Below the pieces are notes generated by a model, which was not told the DNA's origin, ran no database searches, and saw nothing but the letters and a program-made list of their open reading frames with translations. Positions 24,971 through 33,354 of a stretch of DNA of 64,000 nt are shown one piece after another. The stretch lies in the NCBI RefSeq assembly GCF_001509405.1, contig NZ_CP011502.1, forward strand, positions 248,001-312,000, given 5' to 3'. Numbering within the stretch: the first letter of the stretch is position 1; each line of letters starts with the position of its first letter. A program made the position numbers and the translations under genes. The DNA comes from Aeromicrobium erythreum (GTDB lineage Bacteria > Actinomycetota > Actinomycetes > Propionibacteriales > Nocardioidaceae).

Positions 24971-26560
24971 ATGAAGCACACCCTCCGTCGCGGCATCGTC
25001 GCGACCGCCGTCGTCGCCCTCGGCGCCGGCCTCCTGGGCGCCGCCCCGGCCGCCCAGGCCGCCCCGAACTCCTACGCCTACTCCGCGGCGCGGTGGCTGG
25101 ACGACCAGCTGACCGACGGCGTCGTGCACAACGAGCAGTACGACTTCGACGACCTCGGCCTGACCATCGACGTCTTCCTCGCGCTGCACGACCTCGAGAC
25201 CCGGACCGCCACGCAGCAGCGCATCGTCGAGGCGCTGGCGTCGAAGGTCGACGAGTACACGACCGGCGGCTCGTTCGCCCCCGACGATCGCTACGCCGGC
25301 GCCACGGGCAAGCTCGCCAGCGCGGTCCAGGAGGCGGGCCAGGACGCGACGAGCTTCGGCGGGGTGAACCTGGTCCAGCGCGCCGAGGAGCGCGTGGTCA
25401 CCGAGGGGACGTCGGCGGGCCGCGCCTCCGACCTGTCGGAGTACGGGGACTTCTCGAACACGATCGGCCAGGCCTGGGTCGTGCGGGCGCTGTCGACGGC
25501 CTCGTCGAGCCGCGCGGCGTCGACGGTCGAGTACCTCCTGAAGCAGCAGTGCGCCAACGGTGGGTTCCGGGTGAGCATGGCCGACGAGCAGTGCGGGACG
25601 CCTGGTGCCGAGCAGGGCCCGACCGTCGACGCCACCGCCTTCGCCCTCCAGGCCCTGGAGGTCGCGCGCGAGCACGGGATCAGCGGTCTCGACGACGACG
25701 TCGCCGAGGCCACCGACTGGCTCCTGCGGACGCAGGCCGCCGACGGCTCCTTCAGCGACGGCGGGACCGCCAACACGAACAGCACGGGCCTGGCGGCCGC
25801 GACGCTGCGCGCGGTCGGCCAGGTCGGTCGCGCCGGCGCCGCCGCGTCGTGGATCGTGAGCAAGCAGGTCACCGACGCCAAGGCCGAGGACACCGCGCTG
25901 GGCAACGAGATCGGCGCGATCGCCTACGACGACGCAGCCCTGCAGACCGGGCTCGAGAAGGGCATCCCGGTCGAGGCGCGTGACCAGTGGATCCGCGCGA
26001 CGGCACAGGCCGCCGTCGGTGTCGACGCCCAGCTGCCGCCCGCGACGTTCACGGTGACCGCCCCCGCGGGCTACGTGGCGGGCGGAAGCACCGTGGCCGT
26101 GCGGGCCACGGGCCTCGCCTCCGGCGAGAAGGCTCGGGTGGTCCTGGCGGGCGGAGGCGCCGTCAGCGTCTTCGCGAACGCCGACGGCCTGGCGACGGCC
26201 TCGGTGAAGGCCTCGGCGCGGACGGGGACCGTGCGCGCGACGGTCACCGGCTCGCGCAGCAACCGGGTCGGCTCGACGTCGGTGCGCGTGCTCGCCGCGT
26301 CGGCCCGCTTCCCGGCGAGCGTCGGCGCGACGTCGGTGAAGGTCAACGGCAAGGTCCGGGTGAACGCCCGCGGCCTCGCGGCCGGCGAGCCGGTGCGCGT
26401 CTACTACCGCAGCCGCTACGTGGCGACCGGCACGGCGTCGAGCACGGGACGGTTCACGACCGTCATCGGCGTGGGGCCCGCGACCGGACGCAAGACCGTG
26501 TTCGTCCGTGGTCTCACCGACACGCGCCAGGGCACGGCCACGCTCACGGTGGGCCGATGA
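24971..26560 (+). CDS. Secreted alpha/alpha-barrel (squalene-cyclase/transcobalamin-like) protein with two Ig-like domains
   Basis: 529 aa with a cleavable signal peptide ending AAQAAPNSY. Residues 35-345 are helical repeats of the prenyltransferase/squalene-oxidase type: QCANGGFRVSM, VDATAFALQALEVAREHG, WLLRTQAADGSFSDGGTANTNSTGLAAATLRA. This barrel is also the N-terminal fold of transcobalamin and intrinsic factor. Two beta-rich Ig-like domains follow (about 355-445 and 446-529). It is the first gene after the cobalamin riboswitch and overlaps (ATGA) the DUF4430-like gene, the other half of the transcobalamin architecture. I infer extracellular corrinoid capture. It has no C-terminal anchor of its own. 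Confidence 0.8.
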   Translation: MKHTLRRGIVATAVVALGAGLLGAAPAAQAAPNSYAYSAARWLDDQLTDGVVHNEQYDFDDLGLTIDVFLALHDLETRTATQQRIVEALASKVDEYTTGGSFAPDDRYAGATGKLASAVQEAGQDATSFGGVNLVQRAEERVVTEGTSAGRASDLSEYGDFSNTIGQAWVVRALSTASSSRAASTVEYLLKQQCANGGFRVSMADEQCGTPGAEQGPTVDATAFALQALEVAREHGISGLDDDVAEATDWLLRTQAADGSFSDGGTANTNSTGLAAATLRAVGQVGRAGAAASWIVSKQVTDAKAEDTALGNEIGAIAYDDAALQTGLEKGIPVEARDQWIRATAQAAVGVDAQLPPATFTVTAPAGYVAGGSTVAVRATGLASGEKARVVLAGGGAVSVFANADGLATASVKASARTGTVRATVTGSRSNRVGSTSVRVLAASARFPASVGATSVKVNGKVRVNARGLAAGEPVRVYYRSRYVATGTASSTGRFTTVIGVGPATGRKTVFVRGLTDTRQGTATLTVGR

Positions 26561-27453
26561 CCCGACGGCTCCTGGCCGCGCTGGTCGCCACCCTGCTCGG
26601 GGTGGCGACCGGCGCGGTCGTCGTGCAGGCGCCGGCGCAGGCTGCGGCCTGCGCGCAGGGCGACGGGGTGACCGTCGTGGTCGACCCCCACCAGCTCGGC
26701 GGCGGCGTGAGCACCACCTGCGTCCCAGGCTCGGGCAGCAAGGCGTCCGCCGCCTTCACCGCGGCCGGTGTCTCGATGCAGCGAGCCGCTCGCGAGCGGG
26801 GCTTCGTCTGCCGGGTCAACGCGCTGCCCGTCGACGCCGGCTGCGTGCAGGCGTCGCCCGCCGACGCGTACTGGTCGCTCTGGGTGTCCACCGGCAACGG
26901 GTCGTGGAGCTACGCGCAGATCGGGGTCGACGGACTCGACGTCCCGCGGGGCGGCTGGGTCGCGTGGAGCTGGCAGGGCCAGGCGAGCCGCGCGCAACCC
27001 GGCGTCTCCCCGGTCGGCGCGGCGGCCGTCCAGCCGTCGGCGCGACCGACCGGCAGCACCGGCGGGTCGCGTGGTCCGAGCAGCTCCGAGGGCCGGGGCG
27101 GCTCCGGCGCGTCGGGCGACGGTGGCGCCACGGCCGGGACCCCGTCGTCCGGTCGTGCGACGGGCTCGTCGAAGGACGCGGAGCAGAAGTCCCGCGACGG
27201 CGCCAAGGACGCTGGCGACGACGAGGACGAGAAGCGTGCGCGCAATGACGAGCGCGCGCGACGGACGGCCCCCTCGGCGACGCCGTCGTCGAGTGACGCT
27301 GCGAGCGCAGGGAGCGGCGACGAGACCCGAGCCACGTCGGCCCACGCCGGCTCGGGTGCACCCGTCGGGACGCTCGTGGCCGTCGGCGTCGTCCTCGCCC
27401 TGCTGGGCGCGGCCGGCGTCGTCGCCCGGCGGCGGAGGGACGACCGCTCCTGA
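26557..27453 (+). CDS. Secreted, membrane-tethered DUF4430-like (transcobalamin C-terminal-like) protein
   Basis: 298 aa. A signal peptide ends at about QAPAQAAACA. Residues 35-150 form a beta domain with FVCRVNALP...C...YWSLWVSTGNGSWSYAQIG, the aromatic Y-W-x-L pattern of DUF4430, the fold of the transcobalamin C-terminal domain. A long Ser/Gly/Arg-rich low-complexity stalk (about 155-265) ends in a membrane helix and basic tail (TLVAVGVVLALLGAAGVVARRRR). There is no LPXTG. It is likely displayed on the membrane near the ECF transporter encoded next. GGAGGGA near its 3' end serves the EcfT start. Confidence 0.78.
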   Translation: MTRRLLAALVATLLGVATGAVVVQAPAQAAACAQGDGVTVVVDPHQLGGGVSTTCVPGSGSKASAAFTAAGVSMQRAARERGFVCRVNALPVDAGCVQASPADAYWSLWVSTGNGSWSYAQIGVDGLDVPRGGWVAWSWQGQASRAQPGVSPVGAAAVQPSARPTGSTGGSRGPSSSEGRGGSGASGDGGATAGTPSSGRATGSSKDAEQKSRDGAKDAGDDEDEKRARNDERARRTAPSATPSSSDAASAGSGDETRATSAHAGSGAPVGTLVAVGVVLALLGAAGVVARRRRDDRS

Positions 27454-28607
27454 CCTCCCCGGCGCGCGACCTGCACCCCGGAGCCTGGTGGCTCTGGGCG
27501 CTCGGTCTTGCCGCGGCGGCCTCGTTCACGCTCAACCCGTTCGTGCTGGCGGTCGTCGGCGCGGTCGTGTCGGTGGTCGTCGTGGCGCGTCGCGGTGACG
27601 CGCCCTGGGCGCTGTCGTACCGGTTCTACGTCTACTTCGCGCTGTTCGTCGTCGTGCTGCGGGTGCTCTACCGGATCGTGCTGGGCGGTGGCGCCGTCGA
27701 GGGCGAGGCCGTCGTGCTCCACCTGCCCGAGATCCCGCTCCCCGACGTCGCGCGCGGCATCCAGCTGCTCGGCGACGTGACGGCGGTGTCGCTGCTCGGC
27801 GCCCTCTACGACGGCATGCGGCTCGGCGCGATCATCCTGTGCGTCGGTGCCGCCAACTCCCTGGCCAACCCCCGACGGCTGCTCGCCGCGGTGCCGCCCG
27901 CGTTCTACGAGGTCGGTACCGCTGTGGTGGTCTCGCTGTCGGTGTTCCCGCAGCTCGCGGAGAGCGTGCAGCGCGTGCGTCGGGCGCGCCGGCTGCGGGG
28001 CGACGCGAGCCGGGGCGTCCGGTCGCTGCGGCGCGTGGTCGTGCCCGTGCTGGAGGACGCCCTGGAACGGTCCATGACGCTCGCCGCCGGCATGGACGCA
28101 CGCGGCTACGGCCGCACGGGCGGTGCGACACGGGCGCAGCGGCTCGTCACGGGCGGGCTCATGCTCGGCGGGCTCGGCGCCCTCTGCGTCGGCGCCTACG
28201 CCTACCTCGACGGGACCGCACCCCGTGTGCTCGCCGGACCGGTCCTCGTCGTGGGGCTGTTGCTCGCCGCCGCGGCGCTGCGCTCGGCCGGTCGTCGCGT
28301 GCGCCGCACTCGCTACCGCCCCGACCGCTGGCGTCCGGCGGAGGTGCTGACCGCGCTGTGCGGCGTCGTCGTCGCGGTGGGCGTCGACCGCGCCTTCGAC
28401 CTCGACCCGTACGTCGTCGTGCCCGACCTGGAATCATGGCCCACGGTCAGCCTGCCGGTGCTGCTCGTCGTGCTCGTGGGCGTGCTGCCCGCCTTCCTGA
28501 CGCCACCGCCCGCGACCGACGTCGCGGGCCCGTCCAGCCACGACCCGACCGACGACGACCCGAGCGACCACGACGAGGGGGAGGTGCCCCGTGCTCGAGC
28601 TGCGTGA
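27450..28607 (+). CDS. ECF transporter transmembrane component EcfT (likely CTG start)
   Basis: 385 aa if it starts at CTG 27450, which overlaps the previous TGA and has GGAGGGA 10 bp upstream. No ATG, GTG or TTG occurs in frame until GTG 27543, and starting there would remove the first helix (HPGAWWLWALGLAAAAS), a conserved EcfT beginning. The two ARG-type coupling motifs that contact the ATPases are present: RRARRLRGDA and AAGMDARGYGRTG. EcfT is the membrane scaffold coupling ATP hydrolysis to the S subunit. It overlaps the ATPase gene by 17 bp. Confidence 0.85.
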   Translation: MTSPARDLHPGAWWLWALGLAAAASFTLNPFVLAVVGAVVSVVVVARRGDAPWALSYRFYVYFALFVVVLRVLYRIVLGGGAVEGEAVVLHLPEIPLPDVARGIQLLGDVTAVSLLGALYDGMRLGAIILCVGAANSLANPRRLLAAVPPAFYEVGTAVVVSLSVFPQLAESVQRVRRARRLRGDASRGVRSLRRVVVPVLEDALERSMTLAAGMDARGYGRTGGATRAQRLVTGGLMLGGLGALCVGAYAYLDGTAPRVLAGPVLVVGLLLAAAALRSAGRRVRRTRYRPDRWRPAEVLTALCGVVVAVGVDRAFDLDPYVVVPDLESWPTVSLPVLLVVLVGVLPAFLTPPPATDVAGPSSHDPTDDDPSDHDEGEVPRARAA

Positions 28608-30186
28608 CGTGACCTTCTCCTACGACGACGCAGGGCCGACGCTCAAGGACGTCGACCTCCTGCTGCCCGACGGCGAGCTGCACCTGGTGTGCGGTCGCAC
28701 CGGGTCGGGCAAGTCGACGCTGCTCGGTCTGTTCAACGGGCTGGTCCCGCACTTCAGCGGTGGTCTGCTCGAGGGCGACGTGCTCGTCGACGGCGCCTCG
28801 ATCATCGGCACGCCGCCCCGCGAGCTCGCCCACCTCGTGGGGTACGTGCCGCAGGACCCGGCGGCGGGCTTCGTCAGCAACGTCGTCGAGGACGAGCTGG
28901 CGTACGGCATGGAGCAGCTCGGCCTCGACCCGCAGACCATGCGTCGGCGCGTCGAGGAGACGCTCGACCTGCTCGGCATCGCCGACCTGCGCCGCCGGTC
29001 GTTGCGGACGCTGTCGGGCGGCCAGCAGCAGCGGGTCGCGATCGGCGCGGTCCTCACGATGCACCCGCGGATGCTCGTGCTCGACGAGCCGACGTCGGCG
29101 CTCGACCCGACCGCGGCCGAGGACGTCCTGGCGACGGTGGCTCGACTCGTGGCCGACGTCGGGCTCGGCGTGGTGGTCGCGGAGCACCGGATGGAGCGCG
29201 TGGTGCCGTTCGCGGACCGGCTCGTCGTGGTCGAGCACGGCCACGTCCGCTCGGGCGAGCCGGCCGACGTGCTGCGCGACAGCCCGGTCGCCCCGCCCCT
29301 GGTGGAGCTCGGCCGCCTCGCCGGCTGGGACCCGCTGCCGCTCACGGTGCGCGACGCGCGGCGGCGGTCCGCCCCGCTGCGCGAGCGGATCGGTCCCGCA
29401 CCCGTGCGGGGCCCACGACGTCCCGTGGGGGCACCGGTGCTGCGGGCCGACGGCGTGTGCGTCGACTACCGCCGCCACCGCGCGGTCGACGCCGTCGACC
29501 TGACCGTGAGGGCCGGCGAGGTCGTGGCGCTCATGGGACGCAACGGCTCGGGCAAGTCGTCGCTGCTGTGGGCGCTGCAGGGCGGGGTCAAGCGGTCCGC
29601 CGGGCGGGTCGCGGTGGGGGCGGAGGCGCTCGACCCCGCCGGGCTCGCCCCGGCAGCGGCCCGGGCGCAGGTCGGTCTCGTGCCGCAGACCGCGTCGGAC
29701 CTGCTCTACCTGGAGAGCGTCGACGAGGAGTGCGCCGCGGCCGACGCGCACACCGACGGGGCCGACGGGCGGTGCCGCGCGCTGCTCGACCGGCTGGCCC
29801 CCGGGATCGACGGCGACCAGCACCCGCGCGACCTGAGCGAGGGCCAGCGGCTGTCGCTCGTCCTGGCGATCGTGCTCACCGCGGCTCCGCGGCTGCTGCT
29901 GCTCGACGAGCCGACCCGCGGACTCGACTACTCGGCCAAGACCCAGCTCGCCGACATCCTGCACGCGCAGGCGGCCGAGGGCCGAGGCGTGGTGGTGTCG
30001 ACCCACGACGTGGAGTTCGTGGCGCTCGTCGCCGACGCCGTCGTGGTGATGGCCGAGGGCGAGGTCGTGTCGGCCGGCGACGTCGGCAAGGTGCTGGCGG
30101 AGTCCCCGGCGTTCGCACCGCAGACGGCCAAGGTGCTCGGCCCCGGCTGGCTCACGGTCGCCGACGTGGCGGGAGCGACCTCGTGA
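28591..30186 (+). CDS. Fused ECF ATPase (EcfA-EcfA')
   Basis: 531 aa, two ABC ATPase domains in one chain. Domain 1: Walker A GRTGSGKST, signature LSGGQQQR, Walker B MLVLDEPTSALD and switch His in VVVAEHRME. Domain 2 (from about residue 285): Walker A GRNGSGKSS, signature LSEGQRLSL (one-residue variant), Walker B LLLLDEPTRGLD and switch His in VVVSTHDVEF. Both sites therefore look active. It energises the EcfT/S complex. GTG start at 28591 with GGGGAGGTG upstream; the stop overlaps the S-component GTG. Confidence 0.93.
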   Translation: MLELRDVTFSYDDAGPTLKDVDLLLPDGELHLVCGRTGSGKSTLLGLFNGLVPHFSGGLLEGDVLVDGASIIGTPPRELAHLVGYVPQDPAAGFVSNVVEDELAYGMEQLGLDPQTMRRRVEETLDLLGIADLRRRSLRTLSGGQQQRVAIGAVLTMHPRMLVLDEPTSALDPTAAEDVLATVARLVADVGLGVVVAEHRMERVVPFADRLVVVEHGHVRSGEPADVLRDSPVAPPLVELGRLAGWDPLPLTVRDARRRSAPLRERIGPAPVRGPRRPVGAPVLRADGVCVDYRRHRAVDAVDLTVRAGEVVALMGRNGSGKSSLLWALQGGVKRSAGRVAVGAEALDPAGLAPAAARAQVGLVPQTASDLLYLESVDEECAAADAHTDGADGRCRALLDRLAPGIDGDQHPRDLSEGQRLSLVLAIVLTAAPRLLLLDEPTRGLDYSAKTQLADILHAQAAEGRGVVVSTHDVEFVALVADAVVVMAEGEVVSAGDVGKVLAESPAFAPQTAKVLGPGWLTVADVAGATS

Positions 30187-30989
30187 CGTCGCGGCTCACG
30201 CCCCGCTCGGCGTTCGTGCTCGGGGTCGCGTCGCTCGCGGGGCTCGTCATGTTCCTGTGGCCGCTGTTCGTGCAGCCGGAAGCAGGGGCGACCCGCGTCG
30301 ACCAGCCGTTCATCTTCATGGCGCTGCTGCCGATCGTCGTGCTGGTCGTCGTCGCCGAGCTGACCGAGGGCGGCATGGACGCCAAGGCGCTGGCGATGCT
30401 GGGCGTGCTGACCGCCGTCAACGCGGCACTGCGCCCGCTCGGAGCCGGCACCGCCGGCATCGAGACCGTCTTCTTCGTGCTCGTCCTCGCCGGCCGGGTC
30501 TTCGGCCCCGGGTTCGGGTACGTCCTCGGGTGCACGTCGCTGTTCGCGTCGGCGCTGCTGACGTCGGGCGTGGGGCCCTGGCTGCCCTTCCAGATGATGT
30601 GCGCGGCCTGGATCGGTCTGGGCGCGGGGCTGCTCCCGCGACGCGTGACGGGCCGCGCGGAGATCGCGATGCTCGTCGCCTACGCGGTGGTGGTCGCCTA
30701 CGCGTTCGGCATGCTGATGAACCTGTCGTCGTGGCCGTTCCAGCTGGGCATCGCCGTGCCCGGGTCCGACCGGACGCTGCAGCTCGTGCCCGGCGACCCG
30801 GTGGGGGAGAACCTGCACCGCTTCCTGCTCTACAACCTGCTCACGTCGACCTGGGGCTGGGATACCGGACGGGCGATCACCAACGCGCTGCTCGTGGGGA
30901 TCCTCGGCCCGCCCGTGCTGACGACGCTGCGCCGCGCGGCACGCCGCGCCCGATACGGACAGCCGGCCGTCGAGGTCGCCGGCCGGTGA
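30183..30989 (+). CDS. ECF transporter substrate-binding S component, probably for cobalamin
   Basis: 268 aa, GTG start overlapping the EcfA stop (GTGA). One N-terminal helix and the six-helix S-component core are visible, including the gate-like VNAALRPLGAGTAGIETVFF, GPGFGYVLGCTSLFASALLTSGVGPWLPFQM and LPRRVTG segments. A C-terminal cytoplasmic basic tail follows. S components bind the vitamin and topple to deliver it. The cobalamin riboswitch at the head of the operon assigns the substrate by context (ECF-CbrT is a known B12 precedent); no sequence motif proves it. Confidence 0.82.
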   Translation: MTSRLTPRSAFVLGVASLAGLVMFLWPLFVQPEAGATRVDQPFIFMALLPIVVLVVVAELTEGGMDAKALAMLGVLTAVNAALRPLGAGTAGIETVFFVLVLAGRVFGPGFGYVLGCTSLFASALLTSGVGPWLPFQMMCAAWIGLGAGLLPRRVTGRAEIAMLVAYAVVVAYAFGMLMNLSSWPFQLGIAVPGSDRTLQLVPGDPVGENLHRFLLYNLLTSTWGWDTGRAITNALLVGILGPPVLTTLRRAARRARYGQPAVEVAGR

Positions 30990-31018
30990 GGGTGCGTGGG
31001 TCGGCGAGGATGGGGGGC

Positions 31019-31663
31019 ATGCGTCCGTCGTCCCGCCCCGTCCTGGTGCTCGCCGTGCTGCTGGGCGGCCTCCTCGCCTCCGGTGCTCCCGCCTCCGCTG
31101 CCGACTCCGACTCGACCGCGGCCTGCACCGCCGAGGACGTCGTGGTCGTCGTCGAGCCGGCCTCGCTCGGCGGTGAGCCCGACGTGCGCTGCGCGACCGG
31201 CCTCGCCGCGGACGCCGTCGCGCAGGACGCGCTGGTCGCGGCCGGGCACGACCTGGTGGAGACCAGCGGGTCGACGCCCTTCGTGTGCCGGGTCGACGGC
31301 CGGCCCGGGCCCGACGAGGAGCGGTGCGGTGCGTCGCTGTCCGGGTCGGGCTACTGGGCCTTCCTGCTCGCCGACGAGGGAGGCGACTGGACGTTCGCGC
31401 AGACCGGGCTGCGTGAGCAGCGGGTGGAGCCGGGGCAGTTCGTCGCCCTGCGCTTCCAGCTGCTGGCCGACGGCGAGGACGTGCCGGTGCAGACCCGGCC
31501 GACCGTCGAGACGCGGGAGCGGACGCCGCGCGCGTCGGAGGTCGAGGAGCACGACGCGCTGCGTCCCTCGGGCGCCGAGACCGCGGTGACGGTCGCGCTG
31601 GCCCTCGTCCTCCTCGCTGTCGTGGTCGGCATCGTCGTCGTCGCCCGGCGGCGCCGTCCGTGA
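31019..31663 (+). CDS. Second DUF4430-like tethered surface protein
   Basis: 214 aa from ATG 31019 (GGGGGG upstream; ATG 31010 is in frame too). The signal peptide ends ASGAPASAAD. A beta domain (residues 35-150) carries FVCRVDGRPGPDEERCGASLSGSGYWAFLL, matching the Cys/YW pattern of the protein at 26557 but on a divergent sequence. A short acidic/Arg stalk leads to a C-terminal membrane helix and RRRRP tail. It closes the cobalamin operon. Having two tethered paralogues around one transporter suggests relay or different ligands. Confidence 0.75.
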   Translation: MRPSSRPVLVLAVLLGGLLASGAPASAADSDSTAACTAEDVVVVVEPASLGGEPDVRCATGLAADAVAQDALVAAGHDLVETSGSTPFVCRVDGRPGPDEERCGASLSGSGYWAFLLADEGGDWTFAQTGLREQRVEPGQFVALRFQLLADGEDVPVQTRPTVETRERTPRASEVEEHDALRPSGAETAVTVALALVLLAVVVGIVVVARRRRP

Positions 31664-31697
31664 CCGGGCGCCACCGTCGGGTCGGCACACTGGTGCC

Positions 31698-32453
31698 ATG
31701 ACGGCGACGCGCCAGGGCGACCACACGGTCCGGTTCGACTGGGGACCCACCGGCGGGCTCGCCGTGGGCGAGGGCGCCGACGTCGCGGTCGTCGTCGACG
31801 TCCTGTCCTTCACCACCGCCCTCGGGGTGGCCGTCGAGCGCGGCGCCGTGGTGGTGCCGTACCCGGCAGGTCGACCGGACGCCGCCGCGGTGGCCGCCCA
31901 GACCGGCGCCGTGCTGGCCGGTGGGCGCTCGAGCGCTGCGCCCGACGAGCCCACGCTGTCGCCCGCGCGTCTGCTGGAGGTCGACCTGCCGCCCCGGCTC
32001 GTGCTGCCGTCGCCGAACGGGTCGGCGGTCGCGCACGCCCTGGCGTCGGCGGCGACGACCGTGGTCGGGGCGAGCCTGCGCAACGCCGCGGCCGTCGCCT
32101 CCTGGATCGCGCGGGAGCACGACGCCGACGACACAGTCGTGGCGGTGGTCGCCGCCGGCGAGCGGTGGCCCGACGGGACGTTGCGGCCTGCCGTCGAGGA
32201 CCTCTGGGGTGCCGGCGCTGTGCTCGCCGCGCTCGAGGACTTCGACTGGCCCGGCCTGTCGCCCGAGGCCGCCCTGGCCGCCGACGCCTACCGGCTCGTG
32301 CGGGAGCGCGAGTCGTCCCACCTGCACGCGTGCGCGAGTGGTCTCGAGCTCGTGGCGGCGGGCTGGGAGGCCGACGTCGCCGTCGCCGCCCAGGTGGGGT
32401 CGAGCAGTGTCGTCCCGGTGCTCAGCGACCGCGGATTCGTCCCAGCGCCATAA
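31698..32453 (+). CDS. comB: 2-phosphosulfolactate phosphatase family (ComB)
   Basis: 251 aa. ComB-type signatures: VAVVVDVLSFTTALGVAVERGA (the D-V-x-x-F/S-T core), VLAGGR near residue 75, PSPNGSAVAHAL and VVAAGERWPDGTLRPAVEDLWGAGAV. ComB removes phosphate from 2-phosphosulfolactate in the coenzyme M pathway of methanogens. In actinobacteria without coenzyme M, homologues are common and their substrate is unsettled; sulfolactate metabolism is a guess. No partner genes (comA, comC) are adjacent. Confidence 0.85.
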   Translation: MTATRQGDHTVRFDWGPTGGLAVGEGADVAVVVDVLSFTTALGVAVERGAVVVPYPAGRPDAAAVAAQTGAVLAGGRSSAAPDEPTLSPARLLEVDLPPRLVLPSPNGSAVAHALASAATTVVGASLRNAAAVASWIAREHDADDTVVAVVAAGERWPDGTLRPAVEDLWGAGAVLAALEDFDWPGLSPEAALAADAYRLVRERESSHLHACASGLELVAAGWEADVAVAAQVGSSSVVPVLSDRGFVPAP

Positions 32454-32482
32454 AGTCGAAAAAGGTTCTGGACGCTATTCCT

Positions 32483-32540
32483 GACTTTCGTCCATAAAGG
32501 CTCCGCCCGGTGTCACGACTTTCGTCATGGACGCGATAAT
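32483..32540 (+). promoter_or_regulatory. lsr2 promoter region with GACTTTCGTC direct repeats
   Basis: A locally A/T-rich stretch carries two direct repeats of GACTTTCGTC (32483-32492 and 32517-32526, 34 bp apart) and a -10 GATAAT at 32535-32540, eight bases before the lsr2 ATG. This predicts a nearly leaderless mRNA. The repeats and A/T tracts would suit autoregulation by Lsr2, which is inferred. Confidence 0.5.
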
Positions 32541-32548
32541 CTGCGGCT

Positions 32549-32899
32549 ATGGCAAAAAAGACCGTGGAAAAGTTCTACTCCGACCTGAGCGGTGACGAGA
32601 TCGACACCCCGTCGCCCACCGTGGCCTTCACCTTCGACGGGGTCGGCTACGAGGTCGACCTCACCGAGGCCGAGCGGCAGACCTTCGCCGACGCCGTCGC
32701 GCCCTACGTCGCCGTCGGCCGCCGCGCAGGCCGCGCCTCCGGCCGCAGCAGCTCCTCGCGCCGTTCGTCGTCCTCGTCGTCCTCGTCGTCGGTCGACGCG
32801 AAGGCCGTGCGCGAGTGGGCGCAGGAGCAGGGTCTCGACGTCCCGGCCCGCGGCCGCGTCCCCTCCTCGCTCATCGAGGCCTACCAGGCCGCGCACTGA
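32549..32899 (+). CDS. lsr2: Lsr2 nucleoid-associated protein
   Basis: 116 aa, full length. Lsr2 is the actinobacterial H-NS analogue that coats and silences A/T-rich DNA. The N-terminal dimerisation part contains TVAFTFDGVGYEVDLTEAE. A Ser/Arg-rich linker (about residues 64-82) with an unusually long Ser run precedes the C-terminal DNA-binding domain VREWAQEQGLDVPARGRVPSSLIEAYQ, in which R-G-R is the AT-hook-like minor-groove clamp. It lies 3 kb from a lower-GC island, a typical silencing target. Confidence 0.96.
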   Translation: MAKKTVEKFYSDLSGDEIDTPSPTVAFTFDGVGYEVDLTEAERQTFADAVAPYVAVGRRAGRASGRSSSSRRSSSSSSSSSVDAKAVREWAQEQGLDVPARGRVPSSLIEAYQAAH

Positions 32900-32914
32900 C
32901 CGTCGCCACGACCA

Positions 32915-32956
32915 CGCGGCCGGGCCGGGCTCCACGAGGAGCCCGACCCGGCCGCG
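32915..32956. terminator. lsr2 terminator hairpin
   Basis: 19-bp stem (32915-32933 with 32938-32956) with a single G-T mismatch and an ACGA loop, 16 bp after the lsr2 stop. The next 180 bp (to 33138) contain nothing I can assign. Confidence 0.8.
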
Positions 32957-33138
32957 TCGCGTCGGGGCGACGTCGCTGGGGTTCTCAATCCGTCGGCTGG
33001 TTGACGCAGCGCGGGTCGTTGCGGAGCCGAGCGCTCCCGCCGTCACGGACGACGACGCCGTCACGCTCCTCATCCTGCTGCTCGTCGATCTCTGATCTCG
33101 GCAGTTCAGGCTGACGTGAGGAGGTAGCAGGGTGACGC

Positions 33139-33316
33139 TCAGTCCGACTCCTCGCTGGTACCGCCGGAGGCGATCTCGGCGTCGGCGATGACTGGAGCCA
33201 TCCTGACGACGGCGCTCAAGCCGGCCAGGACCAGCAGCACGAGTCCCGGAGATGAACGTGGCGGCGACGACGACGCCGATGGACCATTCGATCGTGGTCT
33301 CACTGGGCGTCTTCAT
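33139..33316 (-). pseudogene. Frameshifted small membrane protein downstream of the TDT channel
   Basis: From ATG 33316, preceded by GAGAGGAA, the frame reads MKTPSETTIEWSIGVVVAAT, then leaves the hydrophobic phase at a GGG run near 33247. Dropping one G restores a continuous membrane helix (...FISGLVLLVLAGLSAVV) and an acidic tail ending IASGGTSEESD before TGA 33139-33141, for a protein of about 59 aa. The gene is 38 bp downstream of the TDT gene on the same strand, so an intact form would be its small partner. Mutation, sequencing error and slippage cannot be told apart here. Confidence 0.6.
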
Positions 33317-33354
33317 CACGGGCTTCCTCTCACGCGTTGGGGGTCGCTGCGAGC

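Noticed and set aside
32957..33138. Gene between the lsr2 terminator and the frameshifted small protein
   Set aside because: No frame has a start signal, family resemblance or helix; about 180 bp left unassigned.
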